This document shows positions 33,601-44,600 of a DNA stretch of 64,000 nt, piece after piece. This DNA is from Pocillopora verrucosa (taxonomy: Eukaryota > Cnidaria > Anthozoa > Scleractinia > Pocilloporidae), in NCBI RefSeq assembly GCF_036669915.1, contig NC_089320.1, forward strand, positions 2,512,129 through 2,576,128, read 5' to 3'. Each line of letters starts with the position of its first letter. Position 1 is the stretch's first letter. Below the pieces are notes generated by a model that saw only the letters and a program-made list of their open reading frames with translations, ran no database searches and was not told the origin of the DNA. A program made the translations under genes and the position numbers.

Positions 33601-35201
33601 AACTCTTATGTCCATTTTCTAGAGGAAATCTTGCAAAAGTGGTGAATTTAATAGACTTTTAACTATCTTAAAAAATTGTGGGAATTGAAACCTCTTTGAT
33701 AATTGTGATAAAGAAATAAAAATTTGATAAAATTAGAACTTTTTGAATTAATGAAAGAATTTAAAGAGAGACAAAATGGAAAAAATATGAGTCTTCTGTG
33801 AGGGCTGATGTTCTGATTTTGCAGTTTTATGCTCCATCAACTAAATTACTACTAACTCAATGTTGAGTTAGGCCATATAACACTGCTAACAGAAGTTTCA
33901 TGAATATCCAGAATGGGAAAGTGTTTGTACACTTCTAGACTTGAGTCAGGACTTTGAGAAGCATGGTGATAGGGTCCTCTATCTTGGGGCCAGAATGGAG
34001 AACAAAATAAACTGAGTGCATTACTAATGAGGACGATTTTGAGATCTTTTACTACTTATTCTTCTTCCTTTACTGCTCTGCCTCTTTCTACATAGAAAAT
34101 ACTTAATAATGAGAATTACTGATCATGGGAAAACTCAATGCAATATACCAGAACCCTTTCACTAACAACTTCTAATTTAGCCTGCCGTATAGTGAAATGT
34201 CATTTACTTAATTGACCAATCATGGTGCACATTCTAACTGAGAGAAATGATTTTGTCAGATATGAACCCTTAACATACACTAGTAACCTAATAACTTGTT
34301 CACCGTGGCTCAGGACGGAACAAATCCAAATGCAAGGTTTGAGGTCCAAATCCTCTGGGGGAACTGAGATTTTTATTTTATATTTTTTATTTGTTTATTT
34401 ATTTTGGCCTTCATTCACTATAAAGGCACCACCAAATGCATGCAACATGTAAAGGAACATCTTGCAACATAGTTGCTTGCATACCATGTGGTACCATGCT
34501 GCAAGATGTTGGATGGTGTTGGATCAAGTTTCAAAATGTTCAAAGTTTTTTCGCAACATTTTGAAACTTAAGATGTTGTGTGTGTTTGGCCAGCTCCTTC
34601 ACAATGTTGCAAGATGTTGCATTGTAATGTTGCGTGCACTTGACCGGACCCTAAGATTCATTCATAATCTAGCCATCTAGCATAAGACTCAACTCTCAAA
34701 TCAAAGAACATTCTACCTGTAACCAGCTTTGAAAACCAACAGCTCTAGGCATGTCAGATGCCCTCCACAAGCAGCAAAATGCACTGGAGTCATATAATTC
34801 CTTGACTTAACCCTGGGATTACCGTTCCCTTTCTCGATCAACCACTTGACAGTGTCAAACCTTCCAAATCTCGCCGATAAATGGAGTGCAGTATGCCCAG
34901 AGCCATCTCGAGTGTCTGCATCAACCTCGCCAGTCGCAAGGAAATATTTCACACACTCTAGCTCCCCCTGAGCCGCAGCGTCATGAAACGGAGTCGCCCC
35001 GCTTCTTCCGCGGACTTTGGGAGAAATTCCAGTTGTTTCTACCAGCCATTTTACGCAATCAATCCTTCCTGTTCTTGCTGCGTAATGGAGAGCAGTCGCT
35101 CCAAATCCATCTGCCGCGAAAGGCGCTGATCGACGGAGCGACCGTAAGGTTTGAAGATCTCCGTCTTTCGCTGCAATAAGAACTCGTTCAGCTTCAGCCA
35201 T
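24611..35201 (-). CDS. ESPN: Espin-like actin-bundling protein
   Basis: Nine exons, 5' to 3': 35201-34717, 33553-33370, 32732-32657, 31649-31543, 31201-31067, 28000-27574, 26359-25941, 25263-25187, 24815-24611. All are in phase with GT/AG junctions, giving 704 aa plus a TAA stop. Residues 1-329 are about nine ankyrin repeats (for example TALHYAARTGRIDCVKWLVE, TPLYLASQDGNLDCVKYL), starting MAEAERVLIAAKDGDLQTLRSL like vertebrate espin. Residues 330-470 are low complexity and end in a Pro stretch (LLDILPPPPEF). The C-terminus has three spaced Trp modules: LPLWKRQILMNRV (about 586), VPSWKIPLIS (about 620) and MPEWKKNLLRKRG (about 647). Their order matches the PEWKRQ/PAWRRDLLRKK actin-bundling region of espin. 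No WH2 motif was seen. Espins cross-link F-actin in stereocilia and microvilli. A missed exon in the 3-kb intron 5 cannot be excluded. ESPN versus ESPNL is unresolved. Confidence 0.9.
25545..25622 (-). mobile_element. tRNA-derived SINE head
   Basis: On the minus strand, tagtggtcgagcatccgaag (A-box region) is followed by ataggtttgactcctatttg (B box). Layout is that of a tRNA. It lies in an espin intron. Confidence 0.5.
28987..29010. repeat. Poly-G tract
   Basis: An almost pure run of about 20 G residues in espin intron 5. It could form a quadruplex, and its length may be unreliable in assembly. Confidence 0.9.
29940..30146. mobile_element. Large foldback (palindromic) element
   Basis: Two arms of about 90 nt are near-perfect inverted repeats. 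The left arm contains aggtttaaagatttaat, aatgtaacc, agttacaattcatagaccca and cgacactcctg; the right arm is the complement with few changes. A loop of about 19 nt (tctagtgccttcatctagg) separates them. It lies in espin intron 5. Confidence 0.9.
30905..31040 (-). mobile_element. tRNA-derived SINE, minus strand
   Basis: Reverse complement reads ttagtgtgctggactcaggg (A box region) followed by gtgggtttgagacttggg (B box). It resembles the elements near 16655 and 40125. It sits immediately downstream of espin exon 5. Confidence 0.6.
32375..32583. mobile_element. MITE of the AACCCTTT family, copy E
   Basis: Starts acccttttaatcc and ends gtgaaaggattaa. Internal words gagaaattcatccttggtcac and ttggtcaatcaaac match the reverse complement of copy C. 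It lies in an espin intron. Confidence 0.7.
32885..33130. mobile_element. Diverged MITE fragment
   Basis: Contains tatcccattttgaaa, gatgctgacaaggagaattt, ggtgatcatttcctttattc and gatatattgtaaggagaatt, ending taggggtt. Related words occur near 9720, 38100 and 43345. It lies in an espin intron. Confidence 0.5.
34290..34390 (+). mobile_element. tRNA-like SINE fragment
   Basis: gtggctcaggacggaa (A-box-like) is followed by aaggtttgaggtccaaatcc (B-box-like) and an A/T-rich tail. It lies in espin intron 1. Confidence 0.45.
34440..34655. mobile_element. Short repeat element rich in gatgttgcaa words
   Basis: The words catcttgcaaca, gcaagatgttg, ttttgaaact and gatgttgc recur in both orientations over about 200 bp, as in a foldback element. 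Boundaries are approximate. It lies in espin intron 1. Confidence 0.45.
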
Positions 35202-35754
35202 ACGTGCGACCTAGGTTCATGTACACTTTCTCAGCTCAAAACACAGATCGAGTGCGAAACAGCCATAAGCTAAAATATAAAGATTTGCGCATAATTTTAA
35301 GGTTTATCCAAAAATATTTAATCTGACGAGTGCTCGTTGCCAACGTGATCTATTGAGAGAAAAAACATTGTAAATAATTAACGAGCTGTAACTTCTTTGC
35401 CGACTGTCGCGCACCTGCCTTGTAAGGCTGTGAAGAAATAAAGGTACCCGGAAAAATATGGATGGATCGTCATGATCATTGAAAAAGCCTTCGAAATCAC
35501 TTGAACAGCTGGGAATTCTCAATATTGCTCCTTCTCTTTTTCAAGTTCTTTTTGTTGTCCTCTCCTTGAGTGCAGGAAAACTCATTCCGTAGTTGCGTTA
35601 TTCCGGAAACATTATGCATGAAGAATAATGAACAAATATTTCAGACTTATTTCAAACTTTAAAATCGCCGCCATTGTCAAGATAGATTCTGCGTGACTAT
35701 TGAACAGCGTTGGCATGTAAGCACTTAAGCGCATGCTTATTGGGTGCACCAAAA
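35202..35754. promoter_or_regulatory. Divergent promoter region of espin and TAF10
   Basis: 553 bp between divergent start codons. No gene or strong repeat is visible. It must hold both 5' UTRs and promoters, though the exact TSSs are not visible. Confidence 0.5.
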
Positions 35755-37618
35755 ATGGCGGACGGCTCGCAGAATTTAGTTCCTAACTCGGTTCAAAACA
35801 AACCAAATACAAGCGGAATTTCGGGAAGTCAGCCAGCGACAAGTCAACCCACAGCTTCTAATACAGCTGCGGCAACTGTGTCCCATGTGGATACTAAAGT
35901 CAGAAACGCTGGTGCTTCTTTGGCGGAGTTTTTAACCCAGTTGGATGACTACACACCGACGGTATTGAAGTTAAATAGTTATGCTGATTATTTTTCAGTT
36001 TTTGTTTATGTCTAATGTAATGACTGAATTTTTGTTCTTACTGAATCTTGGCCTCGTCTAAATACATAGAAATGCAAAAAGCGTAGCTGATAGCCAGCTG
36101 TTTCGTTGATAAGACGTGATTGTCCAAATTTACTTTTGAGCGAAACAAGGGCTTAGGTCAGGGGTAATCCGGGGCAAGATTTCCGCGCATAATTCATACA
36201 GGTCTTATACAGAGAGAATAAAAGGTAAACTACAGAATACAGGGCCACTTATGTATATTTCATTGAATCACTATACATCCTTTTATGTTCTGTCTTGTTC
36301 TTTAAAGCATGCCGACAAGGTGGACCTTGGTGGCCCCTGTTCCCACTCAACCAACTAAGCAGAACTGAGTGTTTGCTTCATATTTTTCCGTACAGGTCTT
36401 TGCCTTTTACCCTCAGATTCCTTCCCCTCTCATCAAACGGAAGGGCTAAGTTGGCCTACAGGATAAAAAATTCCAAGCTTATGTTATAAAGCATTCTTTT
36501 TCAATGATTTCTTAGATACCAGATGCTGTAACAGCATTTTATTTGAATCGTGCAGGATTTGACTCCACAGACCCAAGAGTGTAAGTTGAATTGGAATCAG
36601 TTATCTTGGGGGTATCATGCTTTTTCGAAGTACAAGAATTGTGTTTGTGAATGGATAAGAAAGGTGATAAATTTCAAGTCTGAATGAACTGAGATGTTGT
36701 TAATTCATCACCAGCATGTAATGAGGTAAAACAAAGAGTTACTAAACAGGTTTTGAACCAAAGACCCAGAGACTTCACAATCTGATGCTCTACCAAAGTA
36801 TGACTCATGCTCAAAATTTACCAGTGGGAGAAGTGGTGATTGCGCATAAGGGCACTTGTCTCTAGTCTTAAAATATTAGGGACCTGGTGAAGTTACTTTT
36901 TTTAGTTCTCAGGCAAAAATTTTGCTTTCTCTCTCTACTCAGGAGTATGAGCAGGTACTGGCAAACTGTTTAGAGAATCTGATGAAATGTTGATGGGGGG
37001 GGGAGGGGTAACAAAAGATGAGGTAGCATTCCATCCAGAGGGGAGTAGATGATTGCTAATTTGAATCTTTTTGGGTGTTCTTCATCCTCTGTAATTTCTC
37101 TAACTGCTGGGTTATTGACTAGAGCAATTTTCCTTTCACTGCAGAGTGAGGATGATTTCTCTTGCTGCACAGAAGTTTATATCAGATATTGCTAATGATG
37201 CTCTGCAGCACTGTAAGATGAGGGGGTCAGGCCAGAGTTCAAGAAAATCTGGCAAAGTAAGTTCTGTAACGATTTTAATTTATGCACTTATTCTTAGTTT
37301 ATTCATACCAATTAAGTCAACATACAAAGTGTTACTCCTTTATCTGCTTGCAGAAGGCTTTTGTGAGGCAGTTGATGGATCACAACTTGCTTGATTTTGT
37401 GACTGACATTATCTGGTTGTGAATACATCTTTCTCATCAACAAGTAATTAATTGGACAACAGATGAATTCACAACAAACATAATTAACTTCTTGAGAAAA
37501 TTGAGTAAAATTTGTTTGTATTTTGCAGGACAAGCGTTATACATTAACCATGGAAGACTTGACCCCAGCACTTAGTGAATATGGAATAACTGCCAGAAAA
37601 CCTCCATACTTTATTTAA
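35755..37618 (+). CDS. TAF10: TAF10, TFIID/SAGA histone-fold subunit
   Basis: Four exons: 35755-35961, 36516-36580, 37145-37256 and 37529-37618, totalling 157 aa. The Ser/Thr/Ala-rich N-terminus (MADGSQNLVPNSVQ...) is followed by the TAF10 histone-fold core: LAEFLTQLDDYTPT, IPDAVTAFYLNRAGFDSTDP, MISLAAQKFISDIANDALQH and YTLTMEDLTPALSEYGI. These match human TAF10 almost residue for residue. Upstream in-frame ATG at 35710 would add 15 residues; 35755 is preferred because MADGSQ sits in a typical aaaATGGCG context. Known role: a subunit of TFIID and SAGA, paired with TAF3, TAF8 or SUPT7L. An AATAAA signal lies at 37709. Confidence 0.96.
36745..36815 (-). mobile_element. tRNA-like SINE fragment
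   Basis: Minus strand: actttggtagagcatcagat (A box) and ctttggttcaaaacctg (B box). A separate SINE body fragment (gcaggtactggcaaactg, G run, gtagcattccatccagagg) follows at 36920-37050. Both lie in TAF10 intron 2. Confidence 0.5.
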
Positions 37619-37708
37619 TGTAACTTTATCATACCCATGTAAATATGGTAAATTGACTATTAATGAACTGTAGACTTCTCTTTGTTGAATGGAAAGAAAT
37701 TTATAGGC

Positions 37709-37714
37709 AATAAA
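37709..37714 (+). terminator. TAF10 poly(A) signal AATAAA
   Basis: Canonical hexamer about 90 bp after the TAF10 stop codon. Confidence 0.6.
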
Positions 37715-37739
37715 GTGCATTTTGTAATGTTAGTGATGT

Positions 37740-38640
37740 TGGGTACAGGGACATGGCATTACTTGACAATTAATTCCACACCCTTGGACAAAAATCTGTC
37801 TTGGAGTCAACCCTTTATGTTTTTCAAGAGGATTCAGGATTTGAACATTGAAATATTGTAAGAGGAAAGACTTGCTTTCTAGAATCAGTAAGGGAATAAG
37901 CCCCAAGCAGGGTGGAACAATGAGCAGACTTGAGCCAGAAATTTACAACCTTCAGCAAGAATGCTCTTCTAAATAATTAAAAACATTTAAAAATCAAATT
38001 TTACTTGCTAATTCCAGGAAGAGAGATATCTCTCAGGGGAAATAGGACTATCTTTTCCCTCTCTACACCCTGACAGTTTGGCAATCAACACCTTATATAG
38101 TTGGATATCATTTCCTTTATTCTCCTGACCTTGATGTATAATTTTGGAGTTGTTACCAGGATTTTTCAAAAAGGGGGGCTCACACTGTCAAATAGAGGGT
38201 GCCCACCAGATTGTCGTGCCGATCCCCATGCCATGTCTGACAAAAAGGCTTGCATACTAAGGGAGGTCATGGGTACCCCAGGACCCCCCTCCCAGCTACA
38301 GCCTTGGATTAAGGGGTGATATTGTAAGGAGAAAGTAGATGCTAGTCATTCTCACAGGTAGAAATAATTAATGGCAAGGATCAGATGTTTTCAATTCATT
38401 TGCCACAACTTGATACATGCATTGTACTTTTAATATGTCTTTGGCTGCATATTTCACCTTCTAGAAAAAAACATTCATATCAACTGAAAAGTTTACACCA
38501 TGGTCAGTCCCTACTCACCCACCCACCCTTGTTCTTTTTTTTCTTCTTTCTCTGACTGGGCTGGAGGAAACTGGAACCGTTTGTTTTTATTCGCCCCAGT
38601 CCTCCTGCAGCAAATTTCGAAGGAGTAAGATGACAAAAAT
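37740..38640. other. TAF10-DCAF10 intergenic interval
   Basis: No gene seen. It holds MITE-like text split in two: acaccttatatagttggatatcatttcctttattc near 38090 and gatattgtaaggagaaagtag near 38320. A G/C-rich segment with aaggggggctcacactg and aggacccccctccc sits between them, probably a second element inserted in the first. Confidence 0.45.
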
Positions 38641-38686
38641 TTAATCGGTTGCTCGGCTCGAAGGGGGTTCCATCCGAATCTCTCGC

Positions 38687-40784
38687 ATGGGAGAATCAAA
38701 GCCTGATACCGCTGAAAGCAACAAACAAAGCTGCAAAAATGGTCAAACATGGTCTTCGTTGTCATATCTCAAACGGCGCGAGTTATTCGGGATTGCTGAG
38801 CGAAGCGACATTGTTTCTTCAAAATATTACAAACATTTTGCCTTAAGGAAGATTTGGGATCCAGAAGATAGACCAAATGACGATGTACATGGAGCCATTT
38901 TCAATGTGGAATTTTCACCTAGTGGCGATCTTCTTGTCGCGGCGTGCGAAAAACACAGCTTGCTTTTCTTTGATCCTCTTAGCCAACGGTTAGTGAAGAC
39001 TATACGGTCGGCTCATGGTGATTGCGTAAATTGCGTGCGTTTTCTGGACACCAGGATCTTTGTAACATGTTCTGATGATACCACTATAGCTCTTTGGGAC
39101 TCTAGGAATCTAAAAAGTAAGGTTCTTAGCTTAGAAGGGCACTCGAATTGGGTCAAAAGTGTTGAATACCACCGACCATCCGGCCTTCTTGTGACGTCGG
39201 CATTCGATGATACCGTGAGGACATGGGACATAAACAGGTACTCCAGTGGAGATGGAGTGAGTAATCAAAACAACAAGATTGTTCTTCAGTTTTCCAATTT
39301 AATTCGAATGAAACTGTGCCCCGATGGATCCAAAATGATCATCTCGGCCATTCCTGGAAACTTACTGGTACTGCATAATTTAAACCTTGATAACTTACAG
39401 TATGACATCGAAGGAGAAGAGTATCCATTCTGGAGTGCCTCGGAATCTTCACTCGTTAGCTATGCTAGTCATCGATGGCCAAGTAAGGAACGTAACGCTC
39501 TGGAGATGGTTCAAGATTTCCCAGATGAATGTTTGCCCTGGTGTATTTCATCTTTAGAAGTTCATCCTCATGGCTGGTGTACTCTTGCACGATACACATG
39601 CAAGAAATCAAGAAATGAGTGGACTGTTCTTCATGACATTCAGGATGTCGCTGATATGAGGGGTGGTTAGTATTGAAAACTTACCAATTTTGTATGTTAT
39701 TCGTACCCTAAGAAAAATTTTTCCCTTTTTCAATCCCTCAGCCCTTGCCCTCCCTAGCTATGGAAATTATTTTATAGTATAAACATCGGTGTTTAACAGG
39801 GATTCCAGCCCTGAGAAAAGGGATTAACTACACAAGTGTAAAATTGTGATCATAATTCTTTGATATTTCCAATCAGCTGCTGATACATCACTTACCTTTC
39901 AATTGCCATGTTATCAGGTTCATGAATGACAAGCATTTATGGTCAGTAAAGGCCTATGGAGTTTATAGCAGAGCTCGCAGAGCATAGCCCCATAATTATA
40001 CAAAATAGTAGTGACCCATTAAGCCGAAAAAATTTGGATGTACGACCGTATGACCATACGACTGTACAAGGTGCTACTTTAACATGCAAGGTTAACTATA
40101 CTGTGGGCACCCCAACACCACAGCTTTGTTCAGTAGTCCAATGGTCAGTGCAGTGGGCTCTGAGTCGGACAACCGGGGTTCTAGTCCTTGCCGGGGCAGG
40201 GTGTTTTGCCCTTGAAACATGCGGGGAAAAAAAATGCAAGCTCCACTTTTAGGCTTGGCTTAATCTATATATTATGATAAACAAAATGATACATGGATGC
40301 TTTTAGATGTACCAATTTCTCTTCTCGTGTTCAACTTGAAAAGAAATTCCATAGCTATGCATGCCCATGTATTTTTCTCTTTGTGTCACTCATACAAGAT
40401 ATCCTACATGTTTATTTATTTAACATATTAATATTATTATTAACTTCTATTGTAGGTGAAGACAATGCAACTCCTTCACGTCGCCTTACCTACAGTATTA
40501 AGGAACCCAATGTAGCCAGGGGTTACATAAAAGAACATTGTTTTAGCAGTGATGGAAGAATCATTTGTTCACCATTTGGCAATTCTGCCAGAATCCTTGG
40601 TTTTAGTAAACATTGTGAAGAACTGGCAACTTGTGTTCAGGAGACACCTTCAGAGCTGTGCGATTTAAAAACACTTATCAGTCATAAACATGCTGTTGTG
40701 ACTTGTAGGTTTTCACCAACTCACTCTCTTCTCTCTTTGGGTTGTTTAGGTGGCAAAGTAAGCTTTTACCAACCTAAACTTTGA
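38687..40784 (+). CDS. DCAF10: DCAF10, WD40 substrate receptor of CUL4-DDB1
   Basis: Two exons, 38687-39665 and 40456-40784, giving 435 aa. WD40-type repeats include GAIFNVEFSPSGDLLVAACE, HGDCVNCVRFLDTRIFVTCS, DDTTIALWDSRNLKSKVLSL, HSNWVKSVEYHRPSGLLVTS, and in exon 2 NVARGYIKEHCFSSDGRI and FSPTHSLLSLGCLGGKVSFY. The closing YQPKL matches the YQPKF end of human DCAF10 (WDR32). The phase-1 junction (GGT: G|GT) restores MRGGEDNATPS across the intron. It is shorter than the human protein (559 aa), mainly through a reduced N-terminus and a shorter Ser-rich linker. Known role: DDB1/CUL4 E3 ligase adaptor; substrate unknown. AATAAA is at 40853. Confidence 0.93.
40125..40260 (+). mobile_element. tRNA-derived SINE
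   Basis: ccaatggtcagtgcagtggg (A box region), then accggggttctagtccttgc (B box), then ggggcagggtgttttgccct. It lies in the single DCAF10 intron and is similar in layout to the element at 16655. Confidence 0.65.
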
Positions 40785-40852
40785 AGCTACTGACCTTGAA
40801 GATATTCCTCTTGTTATTTGTGTGTTGGAAAATATGTAAGAACATTGCTTTC

Positions 40853-40858
40853 AATAAA
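40853..40858 (+). terminator. DCAF10 poly(A) signal AATAAA
   Basis: Canonical hexamer 69 bp after the DCAF10 stop. Confidence 0.6.
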
Positions 40859-40959
40859 AATCTTCCGTTGAGCTACCTAAAAATGATTGTGTACTGTTAA
40901 GTTTCTGAATCAATGTATAAACCCAACAGTCAAGAATAATCAAAGGAAAAGGCATTTCT

Positions 40960-41178
40960 AACCCTTTCTGATATCTCATTAGAGATTCTCCTTACTGTCT
41001 GCTATATAATTCTTAAAATGTTAGTTTGGAGAATTTGATATCAAATCAACTTATAATCACTTATTTTGTTTATTGTTATTATTATTATTGTTATTATTAT
41101 TATTATTCTTATCACATATCTGCTTGATATTGTATTGATATTGTAAAGAGAAATTCTATCTTGGCTACTCATTGGTTA
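40960..41178. mobile_element. MITE of the AACCCTTT family, copy F, with an internal ATT microsatellite
   Basis: Starts aaccctttctg and ends attggttaa. It matches the reverse complement of copy C (gattctccttactgtctg, gttagtttggagaattt, gtaaagagaaattct). An ATT repeat of about 40 bp (41072-41108) has expanded inside. It lies between DCAF10 and UGDH. Confidence 0.75.
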
Positions 41179-41678
41179 ATTTTATTGCAATAACCTTTAA
41201 ATTCAATTTTCTTGAGGACTTCAGACCAGGATCATTCGGAGCTGAATTTATCAGACATTTTTTCGTGTTTCTAAAGTTTGTCCTACATGTCATGACACAA
41301 TCTGCCTATTGTGACAGAAGTGAAAAGGCTCCAAAATAGGCTTCTTTATCCAAATCCTGAAAGGCAAAAGGCGCCGGATGAAAGGCAAACAAAATCGTGA
41401 GAACTTTTTTACTCTTTACATGCAATATCTTTAAGTGAGCGCTTACGTACTACGGGCCTATCTTTTTTCTCCCGGCTCCAGGGCTCCTCATTGCACAGCT
41501 GATTTAATTATAATCAGCCAATCAGCGTCAAACAAAGGAATACCCCTTTGGGATCCGCTGACCTAACCGCCCACTTACAAATCAAGAAATCTTTTAACTC
41601 ACGCCGCAAGTAAACACAACTTACTAATCCCTGCTCCCCTTCAGACGAGGTTAGTTTGATTATTCACAACTCTGAGAA

Positions 41679-44600
41679 ATGACCACTATCAAAGCCATTT
41701 GCTGTATAGGTGCTGGATATGTTGGCGGCCCGACTTGCAGTGTCATCGCGTTAAAATGCCCGGAGATCAAAGTAACTGTAGTCGATTTAAGTAAGCCGCG
41801 AATTGACTCATGGAATTCGGAGAAGTTACCGATCTTCGAGGTAAGTGAGCGAACCATATTTAATTTTGGATGCTGTGGGTGAATTTTTACGTCTTATGAA
41901 TAATTTTTTTTTTCCTGTTCTGATTCGTTTTCACAGCCCGGTCTTGATGATATTGTAAAGAAGTGTCGTGGCAAAAACCTGTTCTTTTCAACAGATATCG
42001 ACAGCGCCATTCGTGAAGCTGATTTAATATTCATCTGTGTGAGTATTGATCGATAAAAATCGCTTATATGCGAGTATCCATTCATTCATTTGAAACACTA
42101 ATTGTCATTTCGGCAAGATATGAGCCTGGCTTCTTTGGCCGAACAAATTAATTAATCGAACTCCGTTCTTCCTAGTAATATAATGTCTCCATTCATTTGA
42201 TACGTTTTAGGTTAATACTCCAACGAAAACCTTCGGATTGGGAAAGGTAAGCTTTTCAAAGATATGAACTTCTTTCATTCAAAAATTAAGTTGTTACAGA
42301 TTAAAATAATAGCTTCGTATAGACAAAATGTTTTGTTTCAACACTAATTTTTTGATGTGAATTAAATATTGATGTAATTTTATTACGTGGTCAAGTATTA
42401 AGAGAGTTTCCTTGTGCCGTGTATTTCTTCAAGTACTAGAGATTGCTCTATTCTCTGAATTTTTTCGCCACAAATTCTGTCGCCATAGAAATAAAGACTG
42501 GTTTCGTGGAAACGATATCTTTCAATGAATAAAAACATTGCATGATTAGCGGTGGCCTGCAAAGTAATTGTAGTCGACTGACAAAAAAAACATCAATTGG
42601 TCGACAACTGATAAAGTTGGTTTATATTGTTATGTAAAGTTTCCAATGAGGGTATTGTACTTTATGTAGATTGGAGTCAAATGTTTGAACTTTCAAGAAT
42701 GCTGTGCTATTGTTGTCACTTCTCTGAACAGCTAAATAAATACAAAACATTCTCAGTTGCTGGCGCCATGGTTGAGTGGCTTCCGGAATTATATTAATTT
42801 AAAATAAAAGCCGTTTGGTTGATGCTAAGATGTTTGTCACTGGGCATACATTACATTGTGTCTTTTTGTAGATACTGAAAAGAAAAAAGATAGATGCATC
42901 TTTACTTTTGTGACCCTTAAGAAAATTTTGATTATAGCCTCGAGCGATCTAATTCAAAACTAAAAACTAAAGAGTATTCAATTCAGAGTTCCTGTCGAAG
43001 ATACTAAGAGCCCTGTCGTGATTTTGAGAATTTGCATACTAATTTGTTGTTTTGTTCAATTTATTTCCAAAACAATTCTTCATAATTGTTTTTCTTTCTT
43101 TCTTTTTTTTTTTTCGGAAGAAGGAAAATTTGCTAGACTGTCAATAAATTGTATTTGCATATAATACTTGTAATACTTGGTTATGGCAAGATTTTCCCAT
43201 CCATTTATAGTTGCACTCTTTGGATAAGATATTTTTGTTTTTCATGATACTGACTTGTTCATTTTCTTGATGATGTAATATTACCGGAAGCAATGATCTA
43301 TTCATGACAGTTCAAGAGAACTGATTCACTTTGTATTAATATAACCCTTTAACCCATTTATATATTTTTCCTCCTAACAATATCACCCCTAAATCAAATA
43401 TTAAGGTCATGAGAACAAATGGAATGATCACAAACTGAAGAAGCTCTTGATTGTTGTACAAATTCTGCTTGTTAGCACCTTAGAAAATGAATGGAAAATA
43501 TGTAAACTGATGTTAGGGTGCTAAGGAGTACCTATTAATAGCAAATTCAAGAAAGTTCTGAACACTATTTGATCAGTAAAAGGAATTTTAAAAATTACCT
43601 TCTTAATAAACACTTTTTCTAACAGAAAGCAATATTCACTTCTCACTTATCCATGAATTGTGCATAAGGGCCGTGCTCCAGATTTGAAGTACATAGAATC
43701 TGCGGCAAGACACATTGCAGAGATTGCTGATGGAGAGAAGATTGTTGTGGAAAAGAGCACAGTACCTGTTAGGGCTGCTGAAAGGTAATAAGAACTACTA
43801 CTATATTCATACTTGTTACTAAAGGTCAGCACACACAAGGGGACTAATTTCTAGTTGTATTTAAATGCAGGAACCAATTGCATAGGGAAGTAGCAAAAGC
43901 TGGGGGGCAAACAGTATCGTTCCTTCACTCTGTGGCTTTCTTAAGAAACCAAAATGAAAATAGCAATCAGCTTAGTACAAACCACAGATTTTTCAGCAAA
44001 ATTATTCAGTGCTTGAATTGTTTCTGATTCAGTGCGGATGTAAGCGGAAAATAACACTTTGTTACCGATCAGAAACAATGGCCAATACAGAAACAAAAGC
44101 ACTTTATTTCTCAAACTTTGGAATTGGGGAGGTAGTACTTTGTTGGTTTTGCTTTTATTGCTATTATCTTCATGATTTTTGTCCCAGTGTTCTCGACTTT
44201 TTTTGTAAAAGTCAATCAGCATTCTGGTGGAAGTGACACTTCAATCATCATCATCCTCATGATCCGCCATCTTGAAACAGAGTTTGTAACGAGTTGTGAG
44301 AGCTAGTGATACCGATCTGTGATTGGTATATTTTAAGTTGGTCGCTGGGACTTGTCCCACAAACAGTTCACACAAAGCATTTCAAGGAACAAGTTGCAAG
44401 GACTTGTCCTAAAAATTCAAACTAGTTTGAATTTGTGAGACTGGTGACAGGGACCAAATTTTAGTCCCTGCGACTAGATTTTGTGGCAAAAATGGGTAGT
44501 GCACACAATGAGACTTGTCCCTGTGACTTGTTGCTATCTCTGGGTTCAATTAGGAGGAACATTTCAATTCCAACAAACTTTTTAATTTAGCAAGCCATAT

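Noticed and set aside
35710-35754. Upstream in-frame ATG for TAF10
   Set aside because: Adds MACKHLSACLLGAPK with no resemblance to TAF10; the MADGSQ start has a better initiation context.
38101-38319. 72-codon open frame in the TAF10-DCAF10 interval
   Set aside because: Overlaps nested repeat sequences and shows no domain or conserved start.
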